From Dysidea avara (Eukaryota; Porifera; Demospongiae; Dictyoceratida; Dysideidae), in contig NC_089275.1 in the NCBI RefSeq assembly GCF_963678975.1, forward strand, positions 35,936,819 to 36,000,818: a stretch of 64,000 nucleotides of DNA. Direction: 5' to 3'. Below the pieces are notes generated by a model. It made no database searches. It was not told the origin of the DNA and worked only from the letters and a program-made list of their open reading frames with translations. Within the stretch, counting starts at the first letter, position 1. Every line of letters starts with the position of its first letter. The translations under genes were made by a program, and so were the position numbers. Below, one piece after another: positions 53,111 to 64,000 of the stretch.

Positions 53111-54172
53111 TTACATAATACTGTTCAGTTGTGTGATCACTGTATCCATACTAGGACGTCTCTGGATCATCTGATCAACACAAGCGGTAATGAGGGGTAT
53201 CATATTACTCTCTGGTACTCTCCAGTTAACTTGTTGCAACATAGAAATATTGAGGTCACCTGTTGGTAGTCTCCGGGAACACATTTCATACAACAACACT
53301 CCAAGGCTAAAAGTATCCATAGCTGGAGTATGGAGACCTTTGCTTGGATCAAGAGCTTCTGGGGCAGCATACACTGGATTTCCTGCATTCACTGTGTGAC
53401 TTTCTCTCATAAAATTAAACGAACCAAAGTCGGACAACTTTGGAAGCCACTGATTGTCTGGTAGTGGGTTGAGAAGAACATTAGCACTGCTAACATCACG
53501 ATGTAGTATGGGGGATGGGGGAGTCTTATGGAGATAGTTTAGTCCAAATGCTATTCCAGCAGCAATAGGAATAATCTGATCACTAGAGAGTTGACCATGT
53601 TCCAATACTTTTCTGAGACTGGTGTGCATCTTTTCTGTAACAATAATGGGAATTCCCTCATTTGTGGCTCCTATGAACTGCAAAAGGTTAGGATGACGAC
53701 ATTGTGCTGCCATTGTCATCTCTCTATTAAACACATGTAAATTGTAGTCAGAGACCAACTCATTATGAAGACATTTCACTGCCACTTTACAGCCACGGAA
53801 AGTTGCTTCTTTCACCCAGCCATATGCTCCTCTCCCTAACTCCTTCTCCTTTAGGCTTATTTCGTTTCTGTTTACAAGCCATGTCTGTTGTTGTTGCAAT
53901 GTATTAGAATGCTGCTGTTGCTGTAGATGTTGAATCTCTTGTCTCTGCTGCTGTAGCAGTCTTTGATTTTCTTGCTTTTCTTGTCTAAGATTCTGCAATT
54001 CTGCTTCTTGTCCATGTATTCGTTGTAGGAGATTCTGGTTATCTTCAAATAGTTGTTGTTTCTGTGCAACAATGAGATTATTTTCTTCCCTCAAACTTTG
54101 CAATTGTCTCTCTAATTCCTGCACACGTTGATGCAAAGATCGATCTTGCTGATCTACTGAGGGTTTCTGCAT
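53111..54172 (-). CDS. Coiled-coil protein kinase (TKL/tyrosine-kinase-like)
   Basis: 353 codons to the stop. Residues 8-96 are a Gln/Leu/Glu-rich coiled coil, probably for oligomerisation. The kinase domain runs about 106-353 with all key residues: glycine loop GRGAYG (113-118), VAVK lysine K133, helix-C glutamate E151, HRD at 224-226 with N231, DFG at 248-250, APE at 270-272. HRDVSSANVLL suits the TKL/tyrosine-kinase-like group. It should be an active cytosolic kinase; no signal or membrane segment is seen. The first ATG overlaps TTTTTTATGCAG, which also looks like a 3' splice site, so this may be the last exon of a longer gene and not a complete intronless gene. Confidence 0.88.
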   Translation of the reverse strand: MQKPSVDQQDRSLHQRVQELERQLQSLREENNLIVAQKQQLFEDNQNLLQRIHGQEAELQNLRQEKQENQRLLQQQRQEIQHLQQQQHSNTLQQQQTWLVNRNEISLKEKELGRGAYGWVKEATFRGCKVAVKCLHNELVSDYNLHVFNREMTMAAQCRHPNLLQFIGATNEGIPIIVTEKMHTSLRKVLEHGQLSSDQIIPIAAGIAFGLNYLHKTPPSPILHRDVSSANVLLNPLPDNQWLPKLSDFGSFNFMRESHTVNAGNPVYAAPEALDPSKGLHTPAMDTFSLGVLLYEMCSRRLPTGDLNISMLQQVNWRVPESNMIPLITACVDQMIQRRPSMDTVITQLNSIM

Positions 54173-54598
54173 AAAAAATTATACAAAAAGCAAATTTGTT
54201 CAGTTTTACCAGTTGCATTACTTTTTAATGCTTGTAATTTTCTTTCAAAATTTTACACTTATTTTTATGCATTACTAAATGTATAGCAGGTTTGCTCTCT
54301 AAAGTAAATAGTCCCTGCCAAAATGCTGCTCATCTTTATAGTATAGAAATATCATACCAGATAATAACAAGCACCTTTATGGAAGAGTCTTATTATCATT
54401 AAAAACAAGAAAACACAATCAAAGCATAGTGACCACACTTTTAAATGACCAGAACTTAGTGACCATGTACCCTATTGTAATGAGCTGAATTTGAAATTCT
54501 GCTGCAGAAAGCAAGGCGTGGTAACAAACTCTATAAATTAACAGCAAAATCGAGAAACTCTAATAAAGCAGTTATAGCTTGTAAATCATAGCTATAAT

Positions 54599-54852
54599 AT
54601 GTGACTGGGCCTGTGAAAATAGGGCATGTGGGCACATGATTTTTGCCTACTTTTTGAAACCTCCATCACTCGTAACTTTTTATACCGCTATGCTATTGCA
54701 ATGCAATTTTGAGCTCTTAGTAAACATTTAATTGTCTTTATGATGCAAGTTACAGAAAGCAGATATTCTGTTCCAATACTGAGATACAACGTGTTGTGTG
54801 ATGGGGTGTAGTTTGTGCCCACATGCCCTGTTATCGCAGGCCTGGTCACATA
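54599..54852. mobile_element. TATGTGACC-family element (copy 4)
   Basis: Left end TATGTGACTGGGCCTG, inverted right end CAGGCCTGGTCACATA. Subterminal GGGCATGTGGGCACA and its inverse TGTGCCCACATGCCC. Confidence 0.72.
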
Positions 54853-54940
54853 TATGTACTTCATCACAAAAACATAACAGACTCATGAAATTAAAAATTA
54901 TAATTTTAAAAATGAAGAGGATTCTAGCAATGAAACAAGA

Positions 54941-55688
54941 TATGTGACCAGATTTTGGAAAATCACTGTTATGGGTGCATTGTTCATTCAGAGAAAAATG
55001 CATTTTAATAATTTAAAGCATTGTTACTCACCAGCCTTGGCAGCTACATGTATGGATATTTCACCAAAGATGGAGCAATTCACAATGTTAAGAGCACCTG
55101 GTGGCCAAGGTAATCCCTGTAGAGTTTCCAGCCATTTTAGATAGGTTTTTCACCAGTGTTGCTGTATCACGACGAGGATGGTAATTGAAGGCACCAGACC
55201 ACAAAACAGCCCGTCACTAACAGTCCACCGAAAGCAGACCCGAAAAGTTGAAGGCGAGCTTGATATGGAAATTGTTAGCCTGATAGTGCAGCAACTTCAT
55301 GCTGGTGCAGGGACATACCGATGGGGGTTTCCAGGGGTTTCAGGAAACCCCTTTGGATTTACACACTACTTGAAACATTAAGAAATTGAAATTTCAGGTT
55401 TCCAGAATCAGAAATTTATCATGAAACAGGACACATTTTATCTTAGTTAAATAATAGTTTCTCACCTGATAGCAACACTTATAACATCATTCTGAATTAT
55501 GATTTTGGTGAAAAGATTGAGATACTCTAATAAGGCAGTCAGGCAAAATAAACATAAACTACTCTAATATAACAGTCGCTTTGCTGTAGTGGAAACCCCT
55601 TTTCAAAATTGCTGCGTACAACCTGTGGTGTTATCTCACTTTTGGCTCTTGTGCCCGTATGGTTGATTTTGCTAAATCTGGTCACATA
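54941..55688. mobile_element. TATGTGACC-family element (copy 5)
   Basis: Left end TATGTGACCAGATTTTGG, inverted right end CTAAATCTGGTCACATA. About 750 bases with no transposase. CTCTAATA-type motifs lie near 55525-55570. Confidence 0.65.
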
Positions 55689-55699
55689 TATATTAAAAT

Positions 55700-56640
55700 T
55701 AATGATGGTTTACAACATAGCTAGCTATGTTACTTTGTTTCACTACTTTTTATCATTGAAACCCTAGTTATATTATTCTTAATTTTTTTATTGCATTATT
55801 GGAAATAATTATTACGCTTGCAATCAAAGTATTGTAATAGAAAAAGACATGCAATAGCATAGCTTTAAAAAGAAAATCTAAACATTGACAGTGAAAAAAT
55901 AGGAATTTCCTGCTGGATTTTTGCAATGGCAAACAGTCTCTCTTCTCACAAATATTATTTTAGAAGCTTAAAATGACAAATTTTAATTTATTTGGAACTT
56001 TAAACCAATGATTACGGCATTACACAGTCATGTAAAAGTCTGTTGCATTACAATTTTCAGAGGAATGCTTGGTGCAAACAGTTGTCAGGTAGTGATACAA
56101 ATTACTAAACAATATTTACACAATATTATTATAATGGAATTTGTGAAATGCAAAGCTGACGACATGTAGTAATGTGTCATGTGGCCAACAACCTGGTGTG
56201 CCACTCCAGTATTATGAATAGCAATGATGGAATTTTGATACATACCGTGACTAATGTTACTCCACGCTTTTTCATCAAAATGAAGCAAATTTTGCTAACA
56301 ACTATCCAATTCATTTTTCTTTTATACACATTTGCAAGTGCATCATGTCTAATTATATAGAGGACCTTTATTAGAGGTCATTATATATTTCAACACTACC
56401 TTACAGTATGCTAGTACTGATGGAGGTATGGGCTTTCTTGCCTAAAAACATAATATTTAAATAGCATAACTTTTCCTTCATAACAGCTTGGTGGTTTTGC
56501 TTAGACTTAATCAAACTCAAAATCCCTTCAGAGCAACCAAAAATCCTTCCAACAAGTTTCTATCACACAGTACAGCAGTACTGTATATTAGTGAAAATGG
56601 AGGTTTGGGTTTTCTAAATATCACCTAAAAACCAGCTTCA
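55700..56640. other. No gene seen
   Basis: AT-rich sequence without exons or clear element ends. Confidence 0.4.
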
Positions 56641-56645
56641 CAATA

Positions 56646-57477
56646 CAGGGCTGTAGTCAGACTTTAATCTGGGTAGGTTCTTTTAGAAGAAAAGTGGACC
56701 TTTTTATATGAATCATATTATGGTGTGTGCACCCAGCATGAAACTAAGGGGTCTGGGGGCATGCTCCCCCCAGGACAGTTTTTTGAAAAGAGATACTTAA
56801 AAGGTTGAATTTAGTAGCATTTCAGTCAATAAAATAACAATTTTTAAGCTAAGCTGAAGACCAGCTGTATGGATGATATCTGGGAAAATATCTCTGTAAT
56901 TATACCATCTGCACATGCACGTGTCTTAATAAAAATATATTAGAATGTCACAGTGAATAAGAATGGAAAGATTGAGCACTCTGCCATGATCAACAGGGGT
57001 AGTGGAGCAGAACAAATGATGTTTTAAATGATGAAATTGACACATTACGTGGAGTTGAAGCATGGATGCTATTCATGGGCTCTGCATGGAGGGGCTTGTC
57101 TACCAAAATCTTATATTTTAATGAAAGCTCAGTTTAGAATGCAAATTACGTAGCTTTTAAAAGAAATGTAATTGTGACTGTTCTATTGTAGTGATTGTTC
57201 TAATATAGTGGTTGACTGCTCTATTAGAGTATCTCGATCTTGCATTGCATTTAATGCAAGCAATGAATGAGTTACTCGCAGCACTTAATTTAGCTTCTTA
57301 TTAGTGGTATCTAGTAAACTGTAGCTAATGGACTTTTGCTCCTGAAAATTTGGACATGTATACTAAAACTGTGGACCTTTTTGGTTACATTATGGACCTT
57401 TTTGCTAAAATTGTGGACCTTTTCTCCGAGAGGGTAGTTCTTCAGAACCCCCCGAACCCCCCCTGGCTACGGGCCTG
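56646..57477. mobile_element. Possible hAT-like element, CAGGGCTGTAGTCAG / CTACGGGCCTG ends
   Basis: The right end, read inverted, begins CAGGCCCGTAGCCAGG, a common hAT terminus. The left end CAGGGCTGTAGTCAGAC is a degenerate match. GGACCTTTTT recurs near the right end and GTGGACCTTTTT near the left. The target duplication is unclear. Confidence 0.4.
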
Positions 57478-57699
57478 CAATACCTTCCTGGCTGGCACCT
57501 TGGTAGTATTGGTAAGGTATATAATCAACCCCAAAAGTGCCTTCAGTATCACCCTAAATGCTTCCAATATATTATTTCTATGATTTTTCTTAATGAAATT
57601 TTCTTCTGTCTGCCTGCTTGCCTGATGCCTGATGCAGCACAACCCAATGATGGCTAAGGCTATATGGGCTTGATTTTATCACTGTTTGATGAAGCTTCA

Positions 57700-59360
57700 G
57701 CCTGACGTGCACCATTTTGCAGACCACTGTACTTAAAATGCAAGCATCATGGACTCATCTTTGTCCTTCTTTGTGTCCCATTTCTTTTTGCTGGCAGCCT
57801 AAGGTGCTGATTTGTGGTAGTGCAATGGCTTCCTACATTTGTAAATCATCCATAGTTTCCGTGGAGACTGGATTGATGGCAGAATTGCTTCTCATACTGT
57901 TCCTCATTTGTAACGCTGTTTAATCAGCTGAACATAGTGAAAGTGTAATTGCTACTTCACTTTTGAGTCAGTACGGTAGTTGGGATGCATGAATTGTCCA
58001 TATAATTATTTCATGGTGGCTGGATTTATTGCAGAGGCACTTTTCTTACTGTTATTCATTTGTAGCACTGTGTAGCACTGCATAACTAACTGGCTGACCA
58101 TAGCAGAAAAAGAAGTGTAATGGTCACTTCGATTCACATTTGAGTAGAATTAATGAGAGTTGGGGCATGCTTTCAAATAACCCATTAACTCAGGCGCCAT
58201 TCTTTCTTTTGATGCTCTATGTACGAATTCACCAGTTATCATAATGTTACAAAAACTAAACAAGCAATTGTTAGGAAAAATTAAGAATTGTAGGAACTTG
58301 AAAGTAGGGAAACAAGGGAGGTTGCCTAAACCTGCAGATATTCTAGTGGACATTTAATCCTATATTGTCCTGCAGGTGTAAGCGGCTATCCTTGTTTGCG
58401 TACCTTACTTTCCATGATCCCTAGTCCAACTTAAAATTCCTAATTTTACCTTATACTTGTGAAAATAAAATCCTTGAATTTTCTACTCTCTGACTGCCTG
58501 ATAACTAACTGTGCCTTCAGCCAAGCATAACTGGCCCTAGGTTTGCTTTTCAATTCTGCTTTGTCGGTTCAGCTTAAGATGTATCTCTTTGCCAACCACA
58601 GCAGCTACTGTGCATGCATGTATCATGCACATAATTTCCTTTTGTCTTCCTTTCTGTCCCATTTATTTCTTTACTACTGCATAGGTGTTGATTAGTGGTA
58701 ACGTCTGATGGTTTTAGTACCAAATGGCTGTCACCAGAATTGTCTGTGTAATATTTGTAGTGACTGGATTGATTGCAAAGGTGCTTCTTGTACTGTTGTT
58801 TGTTTGTAGTACTGTATACCTTAGAAAATACCTTAGAAAATACCTTAGAATTACCACTTTACTTCTCAGTTTTGAGTCAGGGCACATCTTTCATTATTAC
58901 TGGATGTGTTTTTTTACACTGTTCTTCATTATTTTGTTATGGGCAGAACAGTACTGAGAATATAATGGCTTTCCGGTATTTGACAAGCATCAAGCCAGTC
59001 AAATAATTTATACTATTATGGCTGGTCTTATTCTCTCCTTTGATGCTTACAGTAGTTTAACAGTCATAAATTATGTTACAAAAATAGTAAACAAAGAAGT
59101 GTAAAGAAAATTGGACTTTCTTTCATTGCAATAAAAGGCAATGAAGTAAGGGAGGTCATCCACACCTGTAACAATTGTACTTGTGTTTAAATCATCAGTA
59201 AAATAATTATAAATAAATAAAATACAACCACTAGGGAACATTCAATCCCTACTATGATCAGTTGCAATGTTCTGTAGCAATACCACTGAAATGTGAATTC
59301 AATGTTCAGCTACAGGTGTAGCCTCTGTTTCATACATGTAGTTTTTAAGTTAAACCTCAC
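57700..59360. repeat. Tandem pair of ~800-bp composite repeat units
   Basis: Unit 1 (about 57700-58450) and unit 2 (about 58550-59360) each carry the CATCATGGACT/GTGACTGGATTGAT part followed by a foldback with ACACCTG-type centre. The same two-part unit is at 33600-34312. Sequences have drifted considerably. Confidence 0.5.
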
Positions 59361-59490
59361 AAATATAAATAATTATCCTCACACTTGCATGTTTAAATAC
59401 AGTATGTATTGTGACAGTTACAAGTAGTCTTTCTCGTAATGTATGATGATTGCAATCATGAGAACATTTACAGCATCATTACTGTATATA

Positions 59491-60184
59491 CAGGGTAGTG
59501 CTAAATGCCAGACCAGAATGGAACAGAACGGGGCATGCGCCACATTGAAAAATAGTTTTTGCTGATTGTACACCACTTCCAACTGTCACATGGTAGCTAG
59601 AATTGTGCTACAGTTAGTTTTCTTCTATTTGTAGGCAAGCTAGAAATCACTCGCTCAAAATTTTTCTATTTATGCCACTGCAAGAATGCATTTTACAATC
59701 ACCTATGCTGAAAAAGTATCATTTAACCTGCTAAACTATTATTTTGTAAGCATTGTAAACATATAACTCACAGCCACCAACATACACTGGGGTTAACTCT
59801 TGTAAATCATTGCCAATGCTGCTGGGCAGACTTCAGAAAACCTTCCTCACTGTTACTAAACTGTTACTAAAGGCTTGGACACAACTATAACATGAAAATA
59901 CTACAGTAGTACCTTTTAGAATGATAAGGATGTAATTCTACATCAGGATTGAACAGAATTTGATGGATTGGTAAGAACACGATATGCCAAGTGGAGAACA
60001 ACTTCAAGCACACAATTTGTAGCATGCCTATAAGTAAAAGGAAACTAACTCTAGCACAATTCTAGTCACTGTGTGGCAGTTGGAAACTGTGCAAAATCCA
60101 TTAATAACATTTTCTTTTCTAATAGGTGTTCACCCCAATTGGTTCCATTACGTTCCATTCCATTCCGGCTTTTAGCACTACCTG
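59491..60184. mobile_element. Terminal-inverted-repeat element, CAGGGTAGTGCTAAA ends
   Basis: Left end CAGGGTAGTGCTAAATGCC, inverted right end GGCTTTTAGCACTACCTG. Subterminal GAATGGAACAGAACG matches inverted CGTTCCATTCCATTC. No flanking duplication seen. hAT-like by termini only. Confidence 0.6.
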
Positions 60185-60929
60185 TAACGCACATGCAGTA
60201 AAAGATGGCCGGATGTCTCAGTAAAAATAGATGACAATTAAATGTGCATGAGTAAGACTAGTATATGGATCATTGCAATAAAAAGTGATTAAATGAGGGA
60301 ATCATCACCTGAAGTGCAAATTTAATTTATTTTAGGCCGTATACAGTAATCAGCAATAAGCCTGCATAAAAATTGTATTATGTATTTTCTCAATGTATAA
60401 TTATGCATGTCAAAATCAGAATCATGCAAACTAGTTGGGGTTTCACTCAGCAGGTCACGTAATTAATATTATGAACATGGTTGAAACAAATACATATTAA
60501 AATATGAAGTATCAGACACACAGCACAACGGTGACAAACATACATTGGAACTTCTCTCATTTGAGCAGTCTGTTTCAATTACACTGCCAGTTTTGTGTCT
60601 CAGAAATGTCTGTAGCAAAGAGATACATGTTACATACTATATGTTAAACCGTATTATTATCAGTTAGTGCTATGCAATTTAATAAAGTTTCTACAAAACA
60701 TTTGTAGCCACTCCCTCTGAGTTACCTGTAAAAAAGTGTACTATATTATCATAACCGTGCAACCAAATGGTAGTTATTATTAGTAAAATTATCAGGGCAC
60801 CTAACAAGCACCCTTTAGGCTGTGGGATCATATAAATAGTAAACCCGGGGACCAAAGACCAGGGACTAATGAGGATCCAACTATACATGGAATTTATGAA
60901 CTTTAAATGATTATAGCTACACCTTTTTT

Positions 60930-61568
60930 TGTGACTGGATCTGTGAAAACCCAACACAATTGCACAATGGGTGAAACACTTGTGTATTATTAAATGAATT
61001 GCACAATTTTTTGAATGCTTTTTTTCATATCGAAGAAAGGAATAAATACCTGGATATCATCTTATTCACCTACTACAGAGGAGTTCAGAAGTATTTGTTT
61101 TATTGCAGTAGACTTAAGAACACACAAGTTATAGGCATTTGTTTACGTCACATGGAAGCGATAGTACACGATCAATCTCCTTCACAAATTTCACCTTTGT
61201 ATGCAGTGAAAAAGGTAATAAAAGGAAAAACTTATCCAGTAATCGATTCCCCTATTCATGGCACACATGATGGTGGAAAGTCCAACTCCGTAGTTCATTC
61301 TGTTTTTTGTTTTTTTTGTTTGCTTTTTTTTTTTTTTTTTGTAAACTATTTTAGTAGACGCTTCTAATCTATTCTCCCTATATTTTCTGTAGAAATCGAT
61401 CTTTCTGTTGTTGCTACTTTGTTAGTATGGCTGTAACTTTGTAAGTTATTGGCATATGCAGCTGAAAATTTGCAAATGGTACACTTGGTTAAGTAGATTA
61501 TAAAATCTTAATAAGCTGGAATTTGAAAAATGCACAATCGTGTCAGGTTTTCACAGATCTGGTGACCA
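60930..61568. mobile_element. Related element with TTGTGACTGGATCTGTG ends
   Basis: Left TTGTGACTGGATCTGTGAAA, inverted right TTTCACAGATCTGGTGACCA, about 640 bases. Internal words (ATCATCTTATTC, GAGTTCAGAAG) resemble 41220-41280, tying it to the TGTGACTG group. Confidence 0.65.
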
Positions 61569-62173
61569 ATACTTGTGCTGGATAACTCTGCCAGTCACAG
61601 CAGCTAATCTTGCAAAGCCATACCACCTTTTCCATATCATACTGTGCCTTACAAAATGTCTATATCATTTAGATCTGTAAAGGGTTTGAAGCTGACTGCA
61701 TTACATGCATTAGGCCACTTGTGCTGTACAATGATCACACTAGTCTAATAAGTGGCCTAGCTACAAAAGTTCAGAACTTTGATGTGCAAGCAAGTATGTT
61801 AGAGAAATAGCATTAGTGAAGTGAACGCTTTATGTTACGCTAGTAACTGGACAAACATGCTACTTGCCTCACTCCGTGCATCATGTGGCATTATGGCATA
61901 CATGTATATGAAGGCTAAGCCATGCCTTTGATTAATACTACCAGCTGCAGAATGAGTTGCCTGTGCTAAGCAGTCCAGTCCCTTTTCAGAGTAGATACTT
62001 ATAATTTCTAATTCAGGCATTATGAAGGAATGTGACAGAACTATCTACTGTGACTTACAAAGACAGCTAATACAAGCATAAAATGTACAGTGCAAGTATA
62101 TACACAAAAAATTGGAATTTTCAACTAGAGTAGGGACCACAGCATAATAAAAAGTACTGAAACAAGTTGGAGT
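61569..62173. other. No gene seen
   Basis: A minus-strand 61-codon frame (62020-61835) has no recognisable family. A GTAGGGACCACAG remnant lies at 62130. Confidence 0.35.
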
Positions 62174-64000
62174 AGTGTACAGTGTGCGAAATAACTTTTC
62201 AAACATGTCCTGACATTATGTCAGGACATTGTGAAAGTTGAGTGGACATCAAGCAATTTGACCGGACATTTTAATTTTTGCTGTTTCTCCTTTCCTGTGT
62301 TTCTACCAAGTTACAGTAGATGTTTGCTTCTGGGGCCACCCATGTACTGTAGAGCTGATTACTACTCAACCACTCACACTGATACTACAGTATTTTAAGG
62401 GTAACTACTGGTCACATAAAACAGCTTCTATGGAATCGACAGTGTTGGGAAAGTTACTTTGTAAAAGTAACTAGTTACATATTACATATTACTTGCAACT
62501 GAACTATTTAGTTACAGTTACATATTACCCATGAAATAAAGTAACTGTAATAATATTACATATTATATTACTTTGTGTCCACAGCCTTAAGCTGTCACGT
62601 GTGAAACTATCACCTTATCACGTGACATGATTGCGCTGTTGGACAATATGCAAATTTTGGTTATAAGTAAGAAGCTGGTGAATAAGCTTCATTCAGTAGG
62701 CCTCGTTACTTCGCTGTGGCTGAGCATTACTCAGAGGATAACTAACGAGATTAGTAACTTCGTTACTTGTAGTAATAATATTACGTAATATTAGATTCGT
62801 TACAGTAACTATATTACTTAGGTAACGCGTTACATTTGTAAGTAAAGTAGCTTGCGTTATATTACCTGTTTTTATAGCGTATTTCGTTATATTACTTTGT
62901 TACCACAAAAGTAATAATATTACGTAACGCGTTACATAAGTAGCGCGTTACTCCCAACACTGGGAATCGATTGTGTTACAAGGAAAGAAGTCATAAGGAC
63001 TTCTGTCAAGCTCTTCTACATAGCTATATGTAGTCAAACTTTGCTTACGCTACCATTGTTTACAATATATTATATTTGTACTGGCTTTATCTCTAATACA
63101 GTGTATGAACAAAAGAGATGCACTGATGTCTTGTTCAGTCTAGCCCAGAGGAGGTTGGATACGATATAAGCACTTCTGAAATTTATTACTGTTAACTGCA
63201 TATTTCTTATTATGTGACGAGGAGTAAGTGATAGAAGAAATGTTTAGCAATATCCACACCACGATACCTTGTGCTTCTTAAGATGAACAGCAAATTCTTA
63301 TTGTAAGGAGAGTGTGTGAGTTTCTAATTCTCTGTTCAATTCTCTGTGAGGCCAAGCCATAGTGGCATCTGGTTTTCTTTTTCAATACCCTGGGAGGCTA
63401 TGTTAGTATGCACATTACTTTGTTAGACAAATATTGTGCTAAAATACATGTACATAAGGCGTCCCTGTAGTATTACACATCGTTCCACCTTTAAACGTTT
63501 ACACATGTGGTATCCATAGGTTTCAAGAGCGATTTACATGCCTGAAGTAGTGGAGTCGAATGGAGTAGACCGGCTGAATAGACTAAACTTGAAGTGCACT
63601 TTCAAATGGTATTTGTGAAAACTTTGGTAAGCATTTTGTTAAATTTCAATACAAAATGTATGTGCTCAAGTGTGCATGTCCAGTCTCCTCTGAGTCTAGC
63701 TTAAAATATAAACTGGTTGTACAAGTGATCATGGATACCACAAGTAAAAGTACTACTGGCAATCAGGTTATAAATACATTTACTACTACAGTACAGGTGA
63801 CCGAGACAAGTAGGCTGGCACAGCATAGCAAACTGTTAACCTCAGAGTACATCTTGGGCATACATTTGTGGTCACCACAGAACAAAAACAAATAACTTAT
63901 AATTACATGTCAATACCATCATGTCTGGCCTCCCTCCTAGCCCAATATAAACTCTGCTACACTTTCAAAGGATACTATTTCCGGACAAATTCAATTATGG
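62174..64000. mobile_element. CAGTGTGCGAAATAAC-family element, cut by window end, with a nested hAT
   Basis: Begins CAGTGTGCGAAATAACTT near 62174. The window's last ~100 bases are the inverse of 10725-10810 of the copy in gene A. The hAT element at 62440-62962 is inserted inside. Frames inside are short. Confidence 0.5.
62440..62962. mobile_element. Non-autonomous hAT element with perfect 8-bp target duplication
   Basis: Starts CAGTGTTGGGAAAGTTAC, ends inverted GTTACTCCCAACACTG. GGAATCGA is repeated at 62432-62439 and 62963-62970. Sister of 9732-10235; the bodies align nearly end to end. Confidence 0.9.

Noticed and set aside
60999-61367. A 122-codon + strand frame
   Set aside because: Lies wholly inside the TTGTGACTGG element and ends in a poly-T run; not gene-like.

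Overview
The window is animal nuclear DNA: AT-rich, with split genes (GT..AG introns), long TG/CA/TA microsatellites, a 3.5 kb minisatellite, dozens of short DNA transposons and one 200-base assembly gap. Dispersed inverted-repeat families, a tandem cluster of death-fold/caspase-like genes and the style of the kinase remind me of a demosponge genome (Amphimedon-like). That assignment is recognition and inference, not proof.

Layout. Bases 1-4.6 kb hold the 3' part of a Ty3/gypsy-type LTR retrotransposon on the + strand. One open Gag-Pol frame runs SCAN-like capsid, zinc knuckle, protease, integrase, reverse transcriptase, RNase H. Integrase lies before reverse transcriptase, the order of the rare Gmr1-like group.

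From 44.5 kb down to 5.1 kb the minus strand carries a tandem cluster of one gene family. Copy B (43847 to 26157) reconstructs into 16 coding exons, about 1350 codons. It has four separate ~90-residue helical death-fold (CARD/Death-like) modules, each on its own phase 1-1 exon, then a Ser/Thr-rich linker and short exons, and ends in a caspase-like (C14) domain whose two catalytic positions look substituted. Copy C is represented only by a broken last exon (14703 to 14116). Copy A (first exons at 12.7 and 11.4 kb, last visible exon at 5.1 kb) is the 5' part of a third gene and ends where the retrotransposon begins. Copy B has a 2-base deletion at the end of coding exon 2 relative to A that breaks the reading frame, so B is either a recent pseudogene, a splice variant or an assembly error.

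Between and inside these genes are transposable elements whose ends can be read directly: five hAT-type elements with 8-bp target duplications, a Mutator-like foldback with a 9-bp duplication and a paralogous empty site, a PIF/Harbinger-like element with a TTA duplication, a large family with TATGTGACC termini, and several perfect foldbacks. At 19.5-23.0 kb a ~30-bp minisatellite of roughly 115 units is preceded by a hairpin next to a TA microsatellite. The 200-N gap at 34.6 kb is flanked by two near-identical 560-base copies, most simply unmerged overlapping contig ends.

Bases 48.9-49.4 kb carry a transposon-type endonuclease-like fragment and 53.1-54.2 kb an intact coiled-coil protein kinase exon. 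From 54.2 to 64 kb I see only repeats and unassigned sequence.
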